A stretch of 60,674 nucleotides of DNA from Deltaproteobacteria bacterium (GCA_021413675.1 JAIOQA010000020.1:1-60674), one strand, 5' to 3'; positions 8,427-17,521 are shown, counted from the first letter of the stretch. The notes: generated from the letters alone by a model not told the origin. Made by a program: numbers and translations.

Positions 8427-9725
8427 TCAGTTGAGGCCGCCGGCGGCGCCGAGGCTGAGGCGGAGCTTGGTCTCGGTCTGGCCGCCGAACGCGCCGTTGA
8501 ACGCGCGGAACGGATCCCGCCGGAGCGCGTCGTAGCCCGTGGTGCTGGCCTGATCGAGGCGGTACACGAAGATCTGGTTGAGCGTGTCGGTCGCGACCGG
8601 GTTCACGCCGCCGGCGTCCGCCGGCAGGGTCGGCAGCGTCAGCCCGGAGAGGCTCGGCGGGCCGAAGACGATCCAGTTGTACTGGACCGTGGCGCGCTTG
8701 AAGTTGAAGCCGAGCGCCATGATGTCGCCGGTCCCCGCGGTCGCCTCGGTCCACGCGATCGTGTTGGCGCCGAGGTCACCGGTCACGTCGGAGATCCACG
8801 GCAGCATCGTGGTCGCGTCCACGCCGTAGGTGTGGCTCTGCCCGGCGATCTTCTCGAGCTGCAGCACCTGCGAGTTGGCGCGACCCATCGAGAAGTTCAT
8901 GTACGCGGTGGTCGCCTGCGGGGCCTGCAGCGTCACCGCGCCCGTGGCCTGGCCGACGGTGAATGGCGACGAGTCCGAGTAGCCGTAGTCGGGCGCGGTG
9001 CGGCGGCTGATGTTCGCGTTGTCGATGTCGAGCGGCAGGCCGAGCACCGAGGCGGTGAACGCGCTGTCGTAGTTCCAGTCGAAGCCCTGCACGCTCTCGG
9101 TGGTGTTGCCGCGGAACATGACGTTCGGCTTCAGCAGCGAGTAGGTCGTGGTGCCCGACGTCTGCACGAGCAGCAGATCGGTCGTGTTGTCCTTGCAGTC
9201 GTTGCGCAGCGTGAGCACCACCGAGGTCGTGTTCGCCGGGATGTTCACCGAGCCGCACGGGCCGTACACGTACGCGGTGTAGCCCGAGTAGATGACCGGG
9301 ATGTTCGTGATCGTGAACGTGCCGATGTTGGACTGGTCGCGGGCCGCGTTGCCCAGCGTGATGTCGTCGCCCGGCACCACGCCGAGCACGGTCAGCACCT
9401 GGAAGGCCGACGCGCCGTCGGGGATGACCGCCGACACGCTGCCGCCGGCCAGCATCGTGGCCATCGCGGTACCGGTGCCACTCGAGTGCCCGTCCAGGAC
9501 CACCGTGCCATCGGCGTTCTGGAACACCACCGGGACGTTGACCGCGGGGGTGCCGTTGTTGGGATCGAGGACGGTCACCTTCACGACGCCCGCGACCGCG
9601 GCATCGGGGGTGGTGTCGGCGTCCGCGATGAAGGCATCGGGCGCGGCATCCTGGAGGGTGGCGACCTGGCCGCATCCGGCGAGGGCCGCCAGCAGGGCGT
9701 ACGGGGCAAGCGAAGATCGGCGCAT
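8427..9725 (-). CDS. secreted lipoprotein, tandem paralogue B
   Basis: A lipoprotein of 432 residues, paralogous to 7036-8367. Signal peptide 'MRRSSLAPYALLAALAGC' ends in a lipobox and an Asp/Ala spacer follows. The Ig-like start 'GVVKVTVLDP...VPVVFQNADGTVV' and the late motifs ('NYDSAF', 'MLPWI', 'LTLPTLPA', 'YDALRRDPFRAFNGAFGG') are shared with or parallel to its neighbour. A longer in-frame start at 9773 exists but would put 16 residues before the signal peptide, so ATG 9725 is preferred. It lies 59 bases upstream of paralogue A and is probably transcribed with it. Confidence 0.8.
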   Translation of the reverse strand: MRRSSLAPYALLAALAGCGQVATLQDAAPDAFIADADTTPDAAVAGVVKVTVLDPNNGTPAVNVPVVFQNADGTVVLDGHSSGTGTAMATMLAGGSVSAVIPDGASAFQVLTVLGVVPGDDITLGNAARDQSNIGTFTITNIPVIYSGYTAYVYGPCGSVNIPANTTSVVLTLRNDCKDNTTDLLLVQTSGTTTYSLLKPNVMFRGNTTESVQGFDWNYDSAFTASVLGLPLDIDNANISRRTAPDYGYSDSSPFTVGQATGAVTLQAPQATTAYMNFSMGRANSQVLQLEKIAGQSHTYGVDATTMLPWISDVTGDLGANTIAWTEATAGTGDIMALGFNFKRATVQYNWIVFGPPSLSGLTLPTLPADAGGVNPVATDTLNQIFVYRLDQASTTGYDALRRDPFRAFNGAFGGQTETKLRLSLGAAGGLN

Positions 9726-9827
9726 AGGCCCAATTGTACGGCGGAGCCTGCCTCGATCTACCGCGTACGTCACGGATCGCGCACCGGCGTGTGGGCCGGT
9801 GGCGGCGGTGTCGGTCCCTGCGGCGAG

Positions 9828-12149
9828 TCAGCGCAGGCGCCGGCGCCCGATCAGGCCGAGCACCAGCAGCGTCAGCGCCGTCGAGGCCGTGCCGTTCGCG
9901 CCGCTGTCGCAGCAGCCGCCGCGGGTCGCGTGCGGGCTGGGCGGCGCGGCGGTGCGCGGCGCCGGGGCCCGGGGCGCGCCGTCGCGCAGCGCACATTTCT
10001 CGTCGAGCAGCAGCGACGCGGGCCGGCCGGCGATGCGGGTCGCGCCGGCGATCTCGGCGCTGCTCAGGCTGACGGCGCAGGTGTCGCCGACCACCTTGGC
10101 GCTGACGAAGGTGGTGCTGTCGTCGGCCAGCGGCGCGTCGAGGATCACGTGCTCGCGGGTCGCGCCCGCCGGCGCGCGCGGCGCCGCGTAGGCCAGCGTG
10201 TCGCCGGTGTTGTCGGTGAACACGACCACCTGGGCGCCGCCCTCGACGCTGACGACGTGGACGCCGTCGGTCACCGTGTCGGTCGGCGCGATCGCCGACG
10301 GCTTGCCCGCGATGTCGAGGCTGTGGACCGCGAGCATCGTCGGGCCCGGGATCTTCGTGCGCCACTCCTCGACGGTGAAGCGCGGCACGTCGCAGTTGCC
10401 GCGGGTGATCCCGGGCTGCCAGCAGTCGGACTTGGCGAGGTGGCGCAGGTTCGGCTCACCGCCGCTCGCGGTGACCTGGCGGATCGTCATGATCGAGCGA
10501 CCGACCGCGGCGCGCGCGCCGTTGCCGTCGAGCGCCTTGACCAGCGTGCCGGTGGTGCGGAACCGCAGCCACAGCGCGCGATCGGCCGCACCCGAGGCCG
10601 CGCGATCGACGACGATCACGGTCGCGTCCTTGCCGTCGTTGCGGGGCAACAGCACGATGTCGCGCTGCGCCCGCGGCACGTCCGACGGCCGGTCCTGGAA
10701 CTTGTACGCGCCGGCGTAATCGCAGCGCGCCGCCAGCGCACCCGAGGCGGTCTGGGTCGCGAAGCCGTAGTCGGTGCCGGTCGACCAGAACGCCTGGCTC
10801 GGCTTGTAGTCGTCGGGTAGCTGCGCGGACTCCACGGTCGGCGCGTTGCTGGTCAACGTCGAGAGCGAGCCGTACGGCGTGGGATCGACGAGGATCTCGT
10901 CCTTGCCGCGGGTGACGACGAGGTTGCCGGCGTCGGGGTGGTTGTGATCGACCGGCGGCGTGCGGTTGCACATGATCGCGATCCAGATCGCGTCGGGGGT
11001 CCACGAGGTGCGCGCGTAGAGCACGCCGGTGCCGGTCGCGAGGTACGCGGTCGGCCACGACGCGCGCGGGATCTCGACCGGCGCGAGCGCGCGCGCGGCG
11101 ACCAGCGCGTCGAACACCGGGAACTCCTTCGCGTCGAGCTTGAGCCGCGCGATCTCGGCGAGCGCCTGCTGCTGCGCCGCTTGCGGCGCGTCGCCGATCA
11201 CGACCGCGGCCAGCGGCAGCATCGACGGCGCGAGGCTCGGCAATTCGTCCTCTGTGTCGCCGAGCGCGAGCGTGCGATCGGTGGCCGACAGCGCGTAGAC
11301 GTGGCGCTTGAGCACGGCCTCGAGCCACGCCGACACCCCGGGCACCTTGATGCCGTGGGCGGCGGCGACCCGCGCCGACAGCGCGATCGACGCGGTCGCG
11401 AACGGGCCGTACTGCCAGCCCTCGGCCCAGTCGCCGCCCTCGAGCACGCCATCGGGGCCGAGCGCGGCGACCATGTCCTTGCCCCACAGCTCGTCGGCGA
11501 CCAGGCGCCACAGCCGCGTGCTGTCGGCGCCGCCCTCGCCGCCCTCGGCGACCGCGATGAGGGTCGCGGCGGTCAGCCAGCCGGCGTGATAGTTGGTGCC
11601 GGGATCGCGCGGGCGATAGCCCCCGACCGGATACCAGTCGGTCCACGCGGTGAAGCGCTTGCGGGCGCGCTCGCGCAGGGCCGGCGTCATGAGCTTGTGA
11701 TCGTGCAGCCAGTCGTAGGCCAGCGCGGTCGGCGCGCCGAGGAACCGGATCGCGAAGCCGTGATCGCGGCGCGCGGCCTCATCGCCGCCCTTGCCGTCGC
11801 CGACGACGTCGAGGTCGTCGAGCAGCGCGACGAAGTAGGTCATCGCGGTCTTCGCGTGGGCGTCGTCGTCGGTGGCGACCCAGGCGATGAGGCAGGCCTG
11901 CACGGTCGTGGCCCACTCGGCGCCCTGGTAGCCCGAGTACTTGTTCTCGGCGGCGTTGCCGCGCACCGTGGTGCAGCGGGTGATCGCGCGGGCGATCGCG
12001 CCGTCCTTGGACCCGGCCTGGCGCTTCCACGCGGCCCGGGTCGGCGCGTCGAGCACGATCCGCGGGTGCGGGCCGGTCGGCTCGGGCTGCGCGTGCGCGG
12101 CGGTCGTCACCGCCATCAGCACCAGCGCGATCACCAGGGCGCGCATCAC
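9828..12149 (-). CDS. heparinase II/III-like secreted protein with MYXO-CTERM-like tail
   Basis: A 773-residue secreted protein with a signal peptide ending AHAQ. Residues of about 30-370 look like the alpha-helical toroid of polysaccharide lyases. The following beta domain has the heparinase II/III-type signature 'DHNHPDAGNLVVTRGKDEIL' then 'VDPTPYGSLS'. The C-terminus has a Gly-Gly-Cys-Cys motif, a hydrophobic stretch and an Arg-Arg-Arg end, matching the MYXO-CTERM sorting signal pattern (surface anchoring by a myxosortase). It probably cleaves or remodels an acidic polysaccharide, by family. Its start overlaps the stop of the upstream acetyltransferase gene (ATGA), placing both in one operon. 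Confidence 0.8.
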   Translation of the reverse strand: MMRALVIALVLMAVTTAAHAQPEPTGPHPRIVLDAPTRAAWKRQAGSKDGAIARAITRCTTVRGNAAENKYSGYQGAEWATTVQACLIAWVATDDDAHAKTAMTYFVALLDDLDVVGDGKGGDEAARRDHGFAIRFLGAPTALAYDWLHDHKLMTPALRERARKRFTAWTDWYPVGGYRPRDPGTNYHAGWLTAATLIAVAEGGEGGADSTRLWRLVADELWGKDMVAALGPDGVLEGGDWAEGWQYGPFATASIALSARVAAAHGIKVPGVSAWLEAVLKRHVYALSATDRTLALGDTEDELPSLAPSMLPLAAVVIGDAPQAAQQQALAEIARLKLDAKEFPVFDALVAARALAPVEIPRASWPTAYLATGTGVLYARTSWTPDAIWIAIMCNRTPPVDHNHPDAGNLVVTRGKDEILVDPTPYGSLSTLTSNAPTVESAQLPDDYKPSQAFWSTGTDYGFATQTASGALAARCDYAGAYKFQDRPSDVPRAQRDIVLLPRNDGKDATVIVVDRAASGAADRALWLRFRTTGTLVKALDGNGARAAVGRSIMTIRQVTASGGEPNLRHLAKSDCWQPGITRGNCDVPRFTVEEWRTKIPGPTMLAVHSLDIAGKPSAIAPTDTVTDGVHVVSVEGGAQVVVFTDNTGDTLAYAAPRAPAGATREHVILDAPLADDSTTFVSAKVVGDTCAVSLSSAEIAGATRIAGRPASLLLDEKCALRDGAPRAPAPRTAAPPSPHATRGGCCDSGANGTASTALTLLVLGLIGRRRLR

Positions 12150-12679
12150 GTCTTCCGCGTCACCGGCTTGGCCGGGATCCCGACGACGGTGGTGTCGGCG
12201 GCGACGTCGTGCACGACCACCGCGTTGGCGCCGACCCGCGCGTTCTCGCCGATCGTCACGCCGCCGACGATCTTGGCGCCCGCGCCGATGAACACGCCGT
12301 CGCCGATCACCGGGGTCTCGCGCTTCTCGGCGCCGATCGTGACCTGGTGCTCGATCTTGATGTCCGAGCCGCCGCGGACCATGCCGTTGATGACCACGCC
12401 CTGCGAGTGGACCAGCACGAAGCCCGGGCCGAACTCGGCGCCGCGCCCGATGATCGCGCCGCCGACCGCGGCGTTGAGCTTGTTGAACACCATCTCGAGC
12501 GCGGGCAGGCCGGCCCGCCGCGAGCCCTGCATCAGCCGGTAGATCACCATCGCCGCGGTGCCATCGGTGGTCGCGGCCTTGAGCTGCGAGCGGGAGTCCT
12601 CGGACTCGTAGAGCCAGCGCGCCTTGGCGCGCAGGTCGGATCGGATCAAGCGGATCAGCTCGCGCATCGTGGCGAGCAT
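12146..12679 (-). CDS. serine acetyltransferase-like hexapeptide-repeat enzyme
   Basis: A 177-residue acyltransferase with left-handed beta-helix hexapeptide repeats in its C-terminal half ('GAIIGRGAEFGPGFVL', 'VIGDGVFIGAGAKIVGGVTI', 'ARVGANAVVV') and the usual closing 'GIPAKPV'. The N-terminal helical region is CysE-like. In this context, next to polysaccharide genes, it more likely O-acetylates a sugar or a serine-derived precursor than makes cysteine; that is inference. The stop overlaps the heparinase-like start. The gene is divergent from the glycosyltransferase at 12703 across only 23 bases. ATG 12667 is an alternative start. Confidence 0.85.
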   Translation of the reverse strand: MLATMRELIRLIRSDLRAKARWLYESEDSRSQLKAATTDGTAAMVIYRLMQGSRRAGLPALEMVFNKLNAAVGGAIIGRGAEFGPGFVLVHSQGVVINGMVRGGSDIKIEHQVTIGAEKRETPVIGDGVFIGAGAKIVGGVTIGENARVGANAVVVHDVAADTTVVGIPAKPVTRKT

Positions 12680-12702
12680 ACCCCGCGTGGTAGCGTGCCG
12701 CC

Positions 12703-14013
12703 GTGCTGTCCGCGTTGCTGGTGACCTACGTGTGGCCCCCCACCGGCGGGGCCGGGGTCGGGCGTGTCCTCAAGCTCGCCAAGTACCTGCCGTCGCACGG
12801 GGTGACACCCGCGGTGCTGACGGTCGCGAACCCGTCGGTGCCGCTGCGCGACGATTCGCTGCAGAAGGACATCCCGCTGGGCATCGACGTGATCCGCGCC
12901 CGGACCTTCGAGCCCGGGTACGCGGCCAAGCAGGCGGCCTGGCAGACCCAGTCGGCGGGCGCGCCGCGGCGCAGCCTGGTCAAGCGCGCGATCGGGCGCG
13001 CGGCCGCGCTCGGCAAGCAGGCGCTGGCCCCGGATCCGCAGATCCTGTGGCAGCCGGCGGCGCAGGCCGCGCTGGTCGCGCGCCTCGGCAGCGCCAAGCG
13101 CGACGACGTGGTGTTCATCACCGCGCCGCCGTTCTCGACCTTCCTGTCGGCGCCGATCGTGCGCGCGATGCGCCGGAGCGCGCTGGTCCTCGACTACCGC
13201 GACGAGTGGATCACGTACCGCACGCAGTACGAGATGATGAGCCGGCTCGGCGCAGTGCTCGGCGGGCCGATGGAGCACGCGGTGCTGCGCTGCGCGCACA
13301 TGATCACGACCGCGACCGACTCGTTCCGCGAGAACCTGCTGGCGCACTTTCCGTTTCTCGATCCCGATCGCGTCGTGACGATCGAGAACGGCTTCGACCC
13401 CGACGACTTCCCGGCGACCTTGCCCGAGCCGCCGACCGATCGCTTCACGCTCACCTACGCCGGCACGGTCTTCAACCTGACCAGCCCGCGCGGCCTGCTC
13501 GGCGCGATCAAGAAGCTGCACGCGCGCGCGCCGGCGCTGGCGAAGAAGCTGCACGTGAAGTTCATCGGCCGCATCGTCGATACCGAGCTCGATGCGTTCG
13601 AGGGCATGGACGCGCTTGGCGTCGAGCGCGTGGGCTACATCGACAAGGACAAGGTCATGCCGGCGCTGGCGGCCTCGCACATGGTGCTGTGCGCGCTCGA
13701 CGACGTCCCCGGCGTGGAGCGGGTGTTCCCGGCCAAGATCTTCGAGCTGCTGCACCTCGATCGGCCGTGCCTGACCCTGGCGCCGGCGGGCGAGCTGCGC
13801 ACGCTGGTCGAGCGCTGCCAGCTCGGCCCGGTGATCGCGCCGCGCGACGAGGCCGCGATCGCGGACGCGCTCGAGAAGGCGCTGCGCGCGTTCGAGGCCG
13901 GGACGTTCCCGCGCAAGGCCGGCGCGATCGGCACCGATCGCTACGATCGCCGGGTCCAGGCCGGGCAGTTCGCCGACGTGTTCCGCGACGCGGTCGCGCT
14001 CGCGGGAACCTGA
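12703..14013 (+). CDS. glycosyltransferase, GT4-like
   Basis: A 436-residue cytoplasmic or membrane-associated transferase. The N-terminus 'ALLVTYVWPPTGGAGVGRVL' is the Gly-rich acceptor-side loop of GT4 enzymes. The middle contains 'TIENGFDPDDF', equivalent to the GT4 'vipNGvD' motif, followed by the second Rossmann half starting 'LTYAGTVF'. The motif 'VFPAKIFELLHL' near the end matches the E-x7-E nucleotide-sugar region in weakened form ('FELLHLDRP'). The start is GTG 12703; a TTG or later start cannot be excluded. It lies with a deacetylase and a DUF4091-like protein, suggesting surface polysaccharide synthesis. Confidence 0.85.
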   Translation: MLSALLVTYVWPPTGGAGVGRVLKLAKYLPSHGVTPAVLTVANPSVPLRDDSLQKDIPLGIDVIRARTFEPGYAAKQAAWQTQSAGAPRRSLVKRAIGRAAALGKQALAPDPQILWQPAAQAALVARLGSAKRDDVVFITAPPFSTFLSAPIVRAMRRSALVLDYRDEWITYRTQYEMMSRLGAVLGGPMEHAVLRCAHMITTATDSFRENLLAHFPFLDPDRVVTIENGFDPDDFPATLPEPPTDRFTLTYAGTVFNLTSPRGLLGAIKKLHARAPALAKKLHVKFIGRIVDTELDAFEGMDALGVERVGYIDKDKVMPALAASHMVLCALDDVPGVERVFPAKIFELLHLDRPCLTLAPAGELRTLVERCQLGPVIAPRDEAAIADALEKALRAFEAGTFPRKAGAIGTDRYDRRVQAGQFADVFRDAVALAGT

Positions 14014-14052
14014 GCCGTTGCCTCGCGTGGCAGATCCGCGGTACGCAGGGGT

Positions 14053-14694
14053 GTGCTCCGCTCGGTCCGCAGCCGCGTCAAGTCGACGGTACTCAACGCG
14101 CTGCCCAACACCCGCGTGATCCGCCGCGGGCCCACGAACCTCCGGCGCGTGGCGCTGACGTTCGACGACGGCCCGGACGAGATGACCGGCCACTACCTCG
14201 ATCTGCTCGATCGCCTGGCGTGCCCGGCCACGTTCTTCCTGCCCGGCCGCCGCGTCGAGCTGCGGCCCGCGATGGTCCGCGAGTACACCCGGCGGGGGCA
14301 CCAGGTCGCGGCCCACGGCTACGATCACCGCCGCTTCCCCGATCTGGGCTGGGGCGAGCTGCGCGATCAGCTCGATCGCACCGACGCGCTCATCGGCGTG
14401 CAGCCGGCGGGGCGCCCGTGGGTGCGGCCGCCGTTCGGCGCGATCGACGCGCGCTCGCTCGCGCAGATGATGGCGCTCGGCTACGTCGTCGCGATGTGGT
14501 CGCTCGACTCCGGCGACTGGGAGGTCCGGGATCCGGACGAGATCGCCGGCCGCAGCGTGGCCGCGACCTCGGGCGACGTCGTGCTCCTGCACGAGGGCCA
14601 GGACTGGACGCTGGCGGCGGTGCCGCGGATCGTGCGCGGCCTGCGCGACGCCGGCTACGAGCTGGTGACGATGGCCGATCTGTTCCCGCGATGA
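14053..14694 (+). CDS. polysaccharide deacetylase (CE4/NodB fold)
   Basis: A 213-residue deacetylase. Motif 1 'TFDDGP' gives catalytic base Asp38 and metal ligand Asp39. Motif 2 'HGYDH' gives metal ligands His88 and His92. Motif 3 'RPPFG' and motif 4 'DSGDW' are present, and the final motif is 'LLHEG' where many relatives have LHD. The metal site is therefore intact. There is no obvious signal peptide, so it may act in the cytoplasm or be exported by another route. Start GTG 14053. The stop overlaps the next start (ATGA), so it is coupled to the DUF4091-like lipoprotein. Confidence 0.9.
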   Translation: MLRSVRSRVKSTVLNALPNTRVIRRGPTNLRRVALTFDDGPDEMTGHYLDLLDRLACPATFFLPGRRVELRPAMVREYTRRGHQVAAHGYDHRRFPDLGWGELRDQLDRTDALIGVQPAGRPWVRPPFGAIDARSLAQMMALGYVVAMWSLDSGDWEVRDPDEIAGRSVAATSGDVVLLHEGQDWTLAAVPRIVRGLRDAGYELVTMADLFPR

Positions 14695-16208
14695 GGTGGG
14701 GCTGGCTCGTGGCGATCGCGATGGCGGCGTGTCAGCCGCCGCGCGAGCCCGGGCCGCCGGTGACGATCGTCACCGAGACCACCAAGCTGCGGCGCGGCGA
14801 TCCGCTGCCGCCAGTGTCGGCGATCTACGACGGCGCGCGCGTGCACCTGCGCGCGGCCCGCGGCGAGACGCTGGCGTTCCAGGTCGTGCGGCGCGGCGCC
14901 GGCGAGATGCGCGCGGCGCTGAACGTCGAGGGCGTGCCCGCGAAAGCCTGGCGCGTCGACGATGTCCGCGTGGTGCGCGCGTCGACCGGCATGTACGGGC
15001 CGAGCGCCGGCACCGGTGACTATCCCGATCGCCTGGTGCCCGGCCTTGGCGCGACCGTGACCGCGCCGCGGGTCGCGCTGTTCGAGCTCGCGGTCGCGAG
15101 CGACGCGACCGCGGGCCTGCATCGCGGCGCGATCACGATCGATGATCGGTCGATCCCGATCGAGCTCGAGGTGCTGCCGGTCGCGATCGCGCCGATCGGC
15201 AGCGGCGCCACGCCCGGCGCCCACGGCGCGCCCTGGGTCTGGGCGTTCTACAACGCGAGCGAGCTGGCGCGCGGCCTCGGGCTGGCGCCTGGATCGGCCG
15301 AGGCCTGGGCCGCCGAGGATCGCTACCGCGAGCTGTTCCGCGGCTACGGCGTGTTCGCGACCCCGGAGCTCACCCTCGACGACGCCGATCGCCGCGCCCC
15401 GGCGATCCGCGGCGTGACGTTCGTGCCGGTGCTCCTGCCGCGCGGCAAGGCCGCGATCCAGGCGGCGGCGCGCGGCTGGAAGGCGCGCATGGAGGGCACG
15501 GGACAGCACGCCTTCGCGATCCCGATCGACGAGCCCCACACGCTCGTCGACACGCTCGCCGCGCGGGTGATCGCGCAGTGGATCGACGAGGCGGGCGGCG
15601 GCGTGTGGCTCGCGGTCACCGACAACCCGAGCTGGCTCTACGGCAACCGCGCGCACGTGCTGATCGCGCCGGGCGCGCCTGGCAGCGGCCCGCCCGAGCG
15701 CCGCTGGACCTACAACGGCGCGCCGCCGCAGGCCGGCTCGATGATCGTCGACACCGACGGCGCGGCGCCGCGGACCTGGGGCTGGATCGCGTTCCGCTGG
15801 GACGTGCCGCTCTGGTACGTGTGGGACGCGATCTACTGGCGCGATCGCCACAACGCGAAGCACCGCGGCGAGGAGGCGACGATGATGGAGCCCGCGCGCG
15901 ACGCCCAGACCTTCGACGACGGCGGCGATCACGGCAACCTCGATGGCGTGCTCGCGTATCCCGACGCGCAGGCGAGCCTGCGCCTGGTCGAGATCCGCCG
16001 GGGCGTGACCGATCGCGCGCTGCTGGACGCGCTCGCGCGCTGCGCCGGTCGCCCCGCCGCCGAGGCGATCGCGCGACCGATCATGCCGACCGCGCTCGCC
16101 GCCGCCGGCCTGCCGCCCGCGCCCGGTGCGTGGCCCGTCGACGAGCAGGCCTGGGAGGCCGCGCGCGATCGCGTGCTCGACGCGCTCGTGGCCTGCGCCG
16201 CGCGCTGA
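14691..16208 (+). CDS. DUF4091-like (GH123-related) lipoprotein
   Basis: A 505-residue predicted lipoprotein with signal 'MRWGWLVAIAMAAC'. A beta-sandwich-like N-terminal region is followed by a TIM-barrel-like part. The C-terminal end 'LDGVLAYPDAQASLRLVEIR' then 'RGVTDRALLDAL' fits the DUF4091 closing motif (gdGvLiYPg...psiRle.iRdGieDyeyL). DUF4091 proteins are related to GH123 glycosidases, so a role in trimming amino-sugar-containing glycans is plausible but unproven. ATG 14691 overlaps the deacetylase stop. Confidence 0.75.
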   Translation: MRWGWLVAIAMAACQPPREPGPPVTIVTETTKLRRGDPLPPVSAIYDGARVHLRAARGETLAFQVVRRGAGEMRAALNVEGVPAKAWRVDDVRVVRASTGMYGPSAGTGDYPDRLVPGLGATVTAPRVALFELAVASDATAGLHRGAITIDDRSIPIELEVLPVAIAPIGSGATPGAHGAPWVWAFYNASELARGLGLAPGSAEAWAAEDRYRELFRGYGVFATPELTLDDADRRAPAIRGVTFVPVLLPRGKAAIQAAARGWKARMEGTGQHAFAIPIDEPHTLVDTLAARVIAQWIDEAGGGVWLAVTDNPSWLYGNRAHVLIAPGAPGSGPPERRWTYNGAPPQAGSMIVDTDGAAPRTWGWIAFRWDVPLWYVWDAIYWRDRHNAKHRGEEATMMEPARDAQTFDDGGDHGNLDGVLAYPDAQASLRLVEIRRGVTDRALLDALARCAGRPAAEAIARPIMPTALAAAGLPPAPGAWPVDEQAWEAARDRVLDALVACAAR

Positions 16209-16242
16209 TCGCCGGCGCGGCGCTCGCGAATCCGGCGCGGTC

Positions 16243-16256
16243 TTGACCTGCATCAA
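16243..16256 (+). promoter_or_regulatory. FNR/Dnr-type box
   Basis: TTGACCTGCATCAA matches the FNR-family consensus TTGAT-N4-ATCAA at 9 of 10 defined positions. It lies 35 bases before the start of the membrane protein gene at 16291. A Crp/Fnr-family regulator whose recognition helix keeps the Glu-x-x-Ser-Arg pattern of FNR is encoded just downstream, on the other strand. Confidence 0.6.
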
Positions 16257-16290
16257 TGCGCGGCGCGCGACGCGCGCGTAGCGTCGCCGG

Positions 16291-16971
16291 ATGACCCAAC
16301 GCACCGACTGGACCGTCCCGACCGCGGGCGCGGCGATCGCCTGCCTCGTCGCCATGTTCGCGGTGACGCTCGCGACCGGCGCCTCGCAGGAGCAGTTCGA
16401 GCTCGCGCGCCCGGCCGCGGCCTACGCCGCCGATCTGCAGGCGCACGGCACCGCGACGCGCGTCGTGTTCGCGATCGACACGGTGTTCCTGGTGCTCTAC
16501 TCGGCGTTCTTCCTGATGTTCGCGCAGCGGGTCGCGACGCCCGCGACCCGCACGATGCTGGCGATCGCCGTCGGCGCGGTCCTGCTGACCGCGGTCCTCG
16601 ACATGATCGAGGACCACCACATCCTCGCGATGCTCGGCTCGACCGAGGCCGGGGCGCCGCCGAGCGCGGGCGAGATCGCGTTCCAGCACACGCTCAGCCA
16701 GGTGAAGTTCAACGTGAGCTACCTCGGGCTGTTCCTGTTCGGGCTCACCGTGCCGCGCACGCGCCTGGCCGGCACGGCGCTCGCGCTGCTGCTCACCATC
16801 GGCACGCTGGTCCAGGGCGCGTGGCTCTACGTCGCGCCGCTCGAGCTCCAGGCGATCGGCTCGATGGGCCGCTGGGTCGGCTTCATCGCCGGGTTCGCGC
16901 TGGCGATCGCGGTTGTCCGGTCGCCGGACGTGGCTCGCGCGCCCGGAGTCGGCTCAGGTGCTCCGGCGTGA
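16291..16971 (+). CDS. multi-pass membrane protein of unknown function
   Basis: A 226-residue protein with about six hydrophobic segments, for example 'AIACLVAMFAVTLATG', 'TVFLVLYSAFFLMFA', 'VSYLGLFLFGL' and 'WVGFIAGFALAIAVV'. No family is recognised. A charged patch 'DMIEDHHIL' sits between segments 3 and 4. An FNR-type box is 35 bases upstream, suggesting control by oxygen or nitric oxide signals. Its last 89 bases overlap the convergent Crp/Fnr gene, so antisense interference between the two is possible. Confidence 0.75.
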   Translation: MTQRTDWTVPTAGAAIACLVAMFAVTLATGASQEQFELARPAAAYAADLQAHGTATRVVFAIDTVFLVLYSAFFLMFAQRVATPATRTMLAIAVGAVLLTAVLDMIEDHHILAMLGSTEAGAPPSAGEIAFQHTLSQVKFNVSYLGLFLFGLTVPRTRLAGTALALLLTIGTLVQGAWLYVAPLELQAIGSMGRWVGFIAGFALAIAVVRSPDVARAPGVGSGAPA

Positions 16972-17521
16972 CGCCGATGTACGACGCGACGTGGCGCTGG
17001 CGGATCACCGGCTCGAGCGCGGCGTAGCGCGCGCGGAAGCGCTGGTAGCGCGCGGCGGCGTCGAGCGCGAGCAGCTCGTACTCGCGCTCGGCCTTGGCCA
17101 GGTACAGCCGCTCGGTCACGCGATGGACCATCGCGGCCCAGCCCGGGTGGGTCGCGGCGAGCGCGCGGATCGCGGCCCACGGGATGAGCGCGACCGTCGA
17201 GGCGACCTCGGCGGCGATCGTCGAGCGCGCCGGCGCCTCGGCGAGCAGATCCGAGAGCGAGCCGAGGTACGCGCCGGGCCCGGCGAACCCGCGGGTGACC
17301 TCGCGACCGTCGGCGAGCGGATAGAACTCGCGCAGCGCGCCGGTCAGCACGACGCCCGCGTCGACCGCGCGATCGCCGGCGGACAGCACCGCCTGATCGC
17401 GAGCGAGCGCGATGATCCGCGCCGGCGGGGCCAGCGCGAGGTCGGCGTCGGACAGGCCATCGCGCCGCAGGTGCGCGGCGAGCGCGGCGCGGTCGGGAGC
17501 CGCCTGCGGTGCGCGAACCAC
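16883..17521 (-). CDS. Crp/Fnr-family transcription regulator
   Basis: A 212-residue regulator. The N-terminal cNMP-binding-like beta-roll covers about residues 30-120 ('AVDAGVVLTGALREFYPLADG', shown here as one continuous strand pair, ends before 'GREVTRGFAG'). A dimer helix and a winged helix with recognition helix 'VTPEHLSRLR' follow. The Glu-x-x-Ser-Arg arrangement is that of FNR/Dnr proteins, which read TTGAT half-sites. There is no cysteine in the protein, so it cannot carry an FNR iron-sulfur cluster; a Dnr-like haem or small-molecule sensor is more likely. The start is a GTG. It follows the vWA gene by 33 bases on the same strand. Confidence 0.85.
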   Translation of the reverse strand: MVRAPQAAPDRAALAAHLRRDGLSDADLALAPPARIIALARDQAVLSAGDRAVDAGVVLTGALREFYPLADGREVTRGFAGPGAYLGSLSDLLAEAPARSTIAAEVASTVALIPWAAIRALAATHPGWAAMVHRVTERLYLAKAEREYELLALDAAARYQRFRARYAALEPVIRQRHVASYIGVTPEHLSRLRAREPRPATGQPRSPARTRR

